Part shown: positions 6,070-6,967 of the stretch, piece by piece | Layout: each line of letters starts with the position of its first letter | How positions within the stretch are numbered: the stretch's first letter is position 1 | Origin: JBDTVS01 sp040007095 | GTDB lineage: Bacteria; Acidobacteriota; Vicinamibacteria; Vicinamibacterales; CAVVIG01 | Assembly: GCA_040007095.1 (NCBI GenBank) | Contig: JBDTVS010000025.1 | Span: 1 to 6,967 of the forward strand | Direction: 5' to 3' | Length of the DNA stretch: 6,967 nucleotides | Program-made: the position numbers and the translations under genes | Notes under the pieces: model-generated | What the model was told of the DNA's origin: nothing | The model's database searches: none | Seen by the model: only the letters and a program-made list of their open reading frames with translations

Positions 6070-6376
6070 GGGTCGGTCGGTCTTGCCTTGTCGCCAGGTT
6101 TCTTGGGATGAGCGAGGGCGCACTGACCCGGCAGGGTCAGTCCCTTCCGGTCAGATGGCGGTACCGCACGTAGCCCGTCGAACCGGCCTCGTACGCGAAG
6201 ACCAAGTCGGGACGCCTTCGCTTGGAGGAGTCGAATCAACGTGTCGATGTCCGACTGGCGCGTGCCAATCTCGCCGACGAACACCGGCGGCGCGGCCCCT
6301 GCCCATCGGCGCGCGCGATGACGATCGAATCTTTGTGGACGTCCAACCCCACGAAAAGCGGTGTAGGATTGCCCAT
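6070..6376 (-). pseudogene. N-terminal remnant of an IS110-family DEDD recombinase, multiply frameshifted
   Basis: From an ATG at 6376 with GGAGGT 5 bases upstream the minus strand reads MGNPTPLFVGLDVHKDSIVI, then ARADGQG. Next, in a second frame, come PPVFVGEIGTRQSDIDTLIR and LLQAKASRL, then in a third LVFAYEAGSTGYVRYRHLTG, then SAPSLIP and, shifted again, KKPGDK. This is the RuvC-like DEDD domain of IS110 transposases: the first Asp is in GLDVHK and the Glu in AYEAG. At least four frame disruptions are visible (near 6295, near 6205, near 6140 and near 6100). The rest of the catalytic domain and the C-terminal Tnp domain with its serine are absent. The homology ends near 6070, about 25 bases from the stop of the IS5-type remnant. 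The piece is dead as a protein. Confidence 0.85.
6123..6140. repeat. 7-bp perfect hairpin inside the IS110 remnant
   Basis: CTGACCC (6123-6129) and GGGTCAG (6134-6140) are exact inverted copies separated by four bases. It coincides with one of the frame-disruption points of the remnant and probably derives from coding sequence. No T-run follows on either strand, so it is not called a terminator. Confidence 0.6.
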
Positions 6377-6500
6377 GGCTGACCTCCGGTTCATAGCGCC
6401 GCTGGTAATTCAGCGGTGCGGTTCTGGCCTGGATCAGGCTAACCCGCGACGGTGTCGGGGGTCGGCCGTGCACCTGAACCGAAGTCATTCTATGTAGGCC
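6377..6500 (-). other. Hairpin-rich leader of the IS110 remnant, possible bridge-RNA relic
   Basis: Upstream of the recombinase ATG, two consecutive inverted repeats are visible. 6396-6404 pairs with 6411-6419: eight of nine positions are Watson-Crick and the ninth is a G/T. 6427-6431 pairs with 6435-6439: GCCTG / CAGGC with a 3-base loop. In the IS110 group of the IS110 family, the non-coding left end, directly upstream of the recombinase gene, encodes a structured bridge RNA with target- and donor-binding loops. The position, orientation and hairpin density fit such an RNA. I cannot define its ends or its loops, and the recombinase it would serve is decayed. The outer limit at 6500 is a guess. 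Confidence 0.4.
6382..6387 (-). promoter_or_regulatory. Preserved ribosome-binding site of the IS110-family recombinase
   Basis: GGAGGT on the minus strand, 5 bases before the ATG at 6376. It fixes the original start of the recombinase gene even though the reading frame downstream is destroyed. Confidence 0.75.
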
Positions 6501-6555
6501 GATCCGCGAGCGTGACGCGAATGCAAAGCTGACACATTTCCGCAGATGCGGTCCA

Positions 6556-6948
6556 ATGCTAGCCAGCTACTGTAAGGACCGTCGCTGTCGAGACGTCAAA
6601 TGGGGTGAGACATTGAAGGCTATACACCAAGTCCAGATCGAAGGAAACGCAAATTGGTTCTCGATTGACATTCGCGGCGACGGCAGGTGGGTGGTGGGCG
6701 AAGGCATCCGCGTCGAGTCCAAGGGCGCTCGGCTGCGAGCAGTGCTTATCGAGGAGCACCGCGTCATGATCGAGCAGGCGGATCCGGAAAAGGCCACCAC
6801 ACTAACCGTGTTCTTGGAAGCGGCGGCGCCTAGCCTGGCCATTCGTGCCGAATCAGGAGGTGGTACCACCTTTACCATCACGTGCGGACAGGATCGTATC
6901 GAGGGCCCGCTCGCTAGCCTGGATTCCCACGCCCGTTTTGCGTACTAA
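6556..6948 (+). CDS. Hypothetical protein, orphan ORF of 130 codons
   Basis: The frame runs from an ATG at 6556 to a TAA at 6946-6948. That ATG lacks a clear ribosome-binding site and the first 19 residues are Cys/Arg-rich and atypical. An in-frame TTG at 6613 (LKAIHQVQIEG) has a GGGGTGA just upstream and may be the real start, giving about 111 residues. The body is soluble, without signal peptide or helix-rich segments. It looks like alternating beta strands: WFSIDIRGDGRWVVGEGIRV, LRAVLIEEHRVMIEQ, TTLTVFLEA, TTFTITCGQDRI. I recognise no family or catalytic motif. It follows the IS110 leader on the opposite strand and is the last gene before the window edge, so its neighbours cannot be judged. 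Confidence 0.5.
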   Translation: MLASYCKDRRCRDVKWGETLKAIHQVQIEGNANWFSIDIRGDGRWVVGEGIRVESKGARLRAVLIEEHRVMIEQADPEKATTLTVFLEAAAPSLAIRAESGGGTTFTITCGQDRIEGPLASLDSHARFAY

Positions 6949-6967
6949 CAAATTGGCTATTTTCCGA

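Noticed and set aside
5799..6488. Minus-strand frame of 229 codons as one intact protein
   Set aside because: Only a middle portion (VFVGEIGT to LLQAKASRL) matches IS110. The rest is out of frame with the homology and then antisense to the IS5-type remnant, so it is a chance fusion of frames.
6940..6967. TAACAA right after the last stop codon as the start of an integron attC site
   Set aside because: The preceding bases do not fit the RYYYAAC core, no matching GTTRRRY site is seen before the ORF, and the window ends too soon to show the folded site.

Overview
This is a GC-rich (roughly 60-65%) bacterial accessory region with no rRNA, tRNA or CRISPR array. The base composition, the fragment of a regulator of the winged-helix/TPR type, the LodA-type quinoprotein cluster and the several decayed insertion sequences would fit a soil or sediment bacterium such as an acidobacterium or a related phylum. 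The taxonomy is inference; nothing in the window fixes it.

The core is a compact minus-strand operon at about 5236-1658. It holds, in order of transcription: (1) a LodA/GoxA-family quinoprotein amino-acid oxidase, a family that carries a self-derived cysteine tryptophylquinone (CTQ) cofactor; (2) a LodB/GoxB-type FAD flavoprotein, the maturation partner of that family; and (3) a Tat-exported protein of unknown function. Genes 1 and 2 overlap by 44 bp and genes 2 and 3 share an ATGA stop/start, so the three are probably translated together. Twelve bases upstream of gene 1 ends a 5'-truncated frame that looks like the C-terminal part of an SPFH/flotillin-like protein. Its stop codon lies inside the Shine-Dalgarno sequence of gene 1.

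The operon is flanked on both sides by insertion-sequence debris. Next to its 3' end (about 1620-1489, minus) is the C-terminus of an rve/integrase-core transposase, followed by gene-free DNA that is probably the tail of that element. Upstream of its 5' end lie the C-terminus of an IS5-family DDE transposase (about 5771-6044, plus, frameshifted) and the N-terminal part of an IS110-family DEDD recombinase (6376 to about 6070, minus, several frameshifts). The IS110 piece keeps a good ribosome-binding site and a hairpin-rich leader that may be the relic of a bridge-RNA region.

The left arm (1-1150) holds the last codons of a probable VOC/glyoxalase-family gene, a doubly truncated fragment of a CadC-like TPR regulator (minus), and a small intact four-helix membrane protein (plus). 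The right arm ends with a 130-codon orphan ORF (plus). The most interesting content is the three-gene quinoprotein cluster with its uncharacterised Tat partner. Mechanistically, the flavoprotein would install CTQ on the oxidase, which would then deaminate an unknown amine or amino acid, releasing H2O2, NH3 and an aldehyde or keto product. The role of the Tat protein is open.
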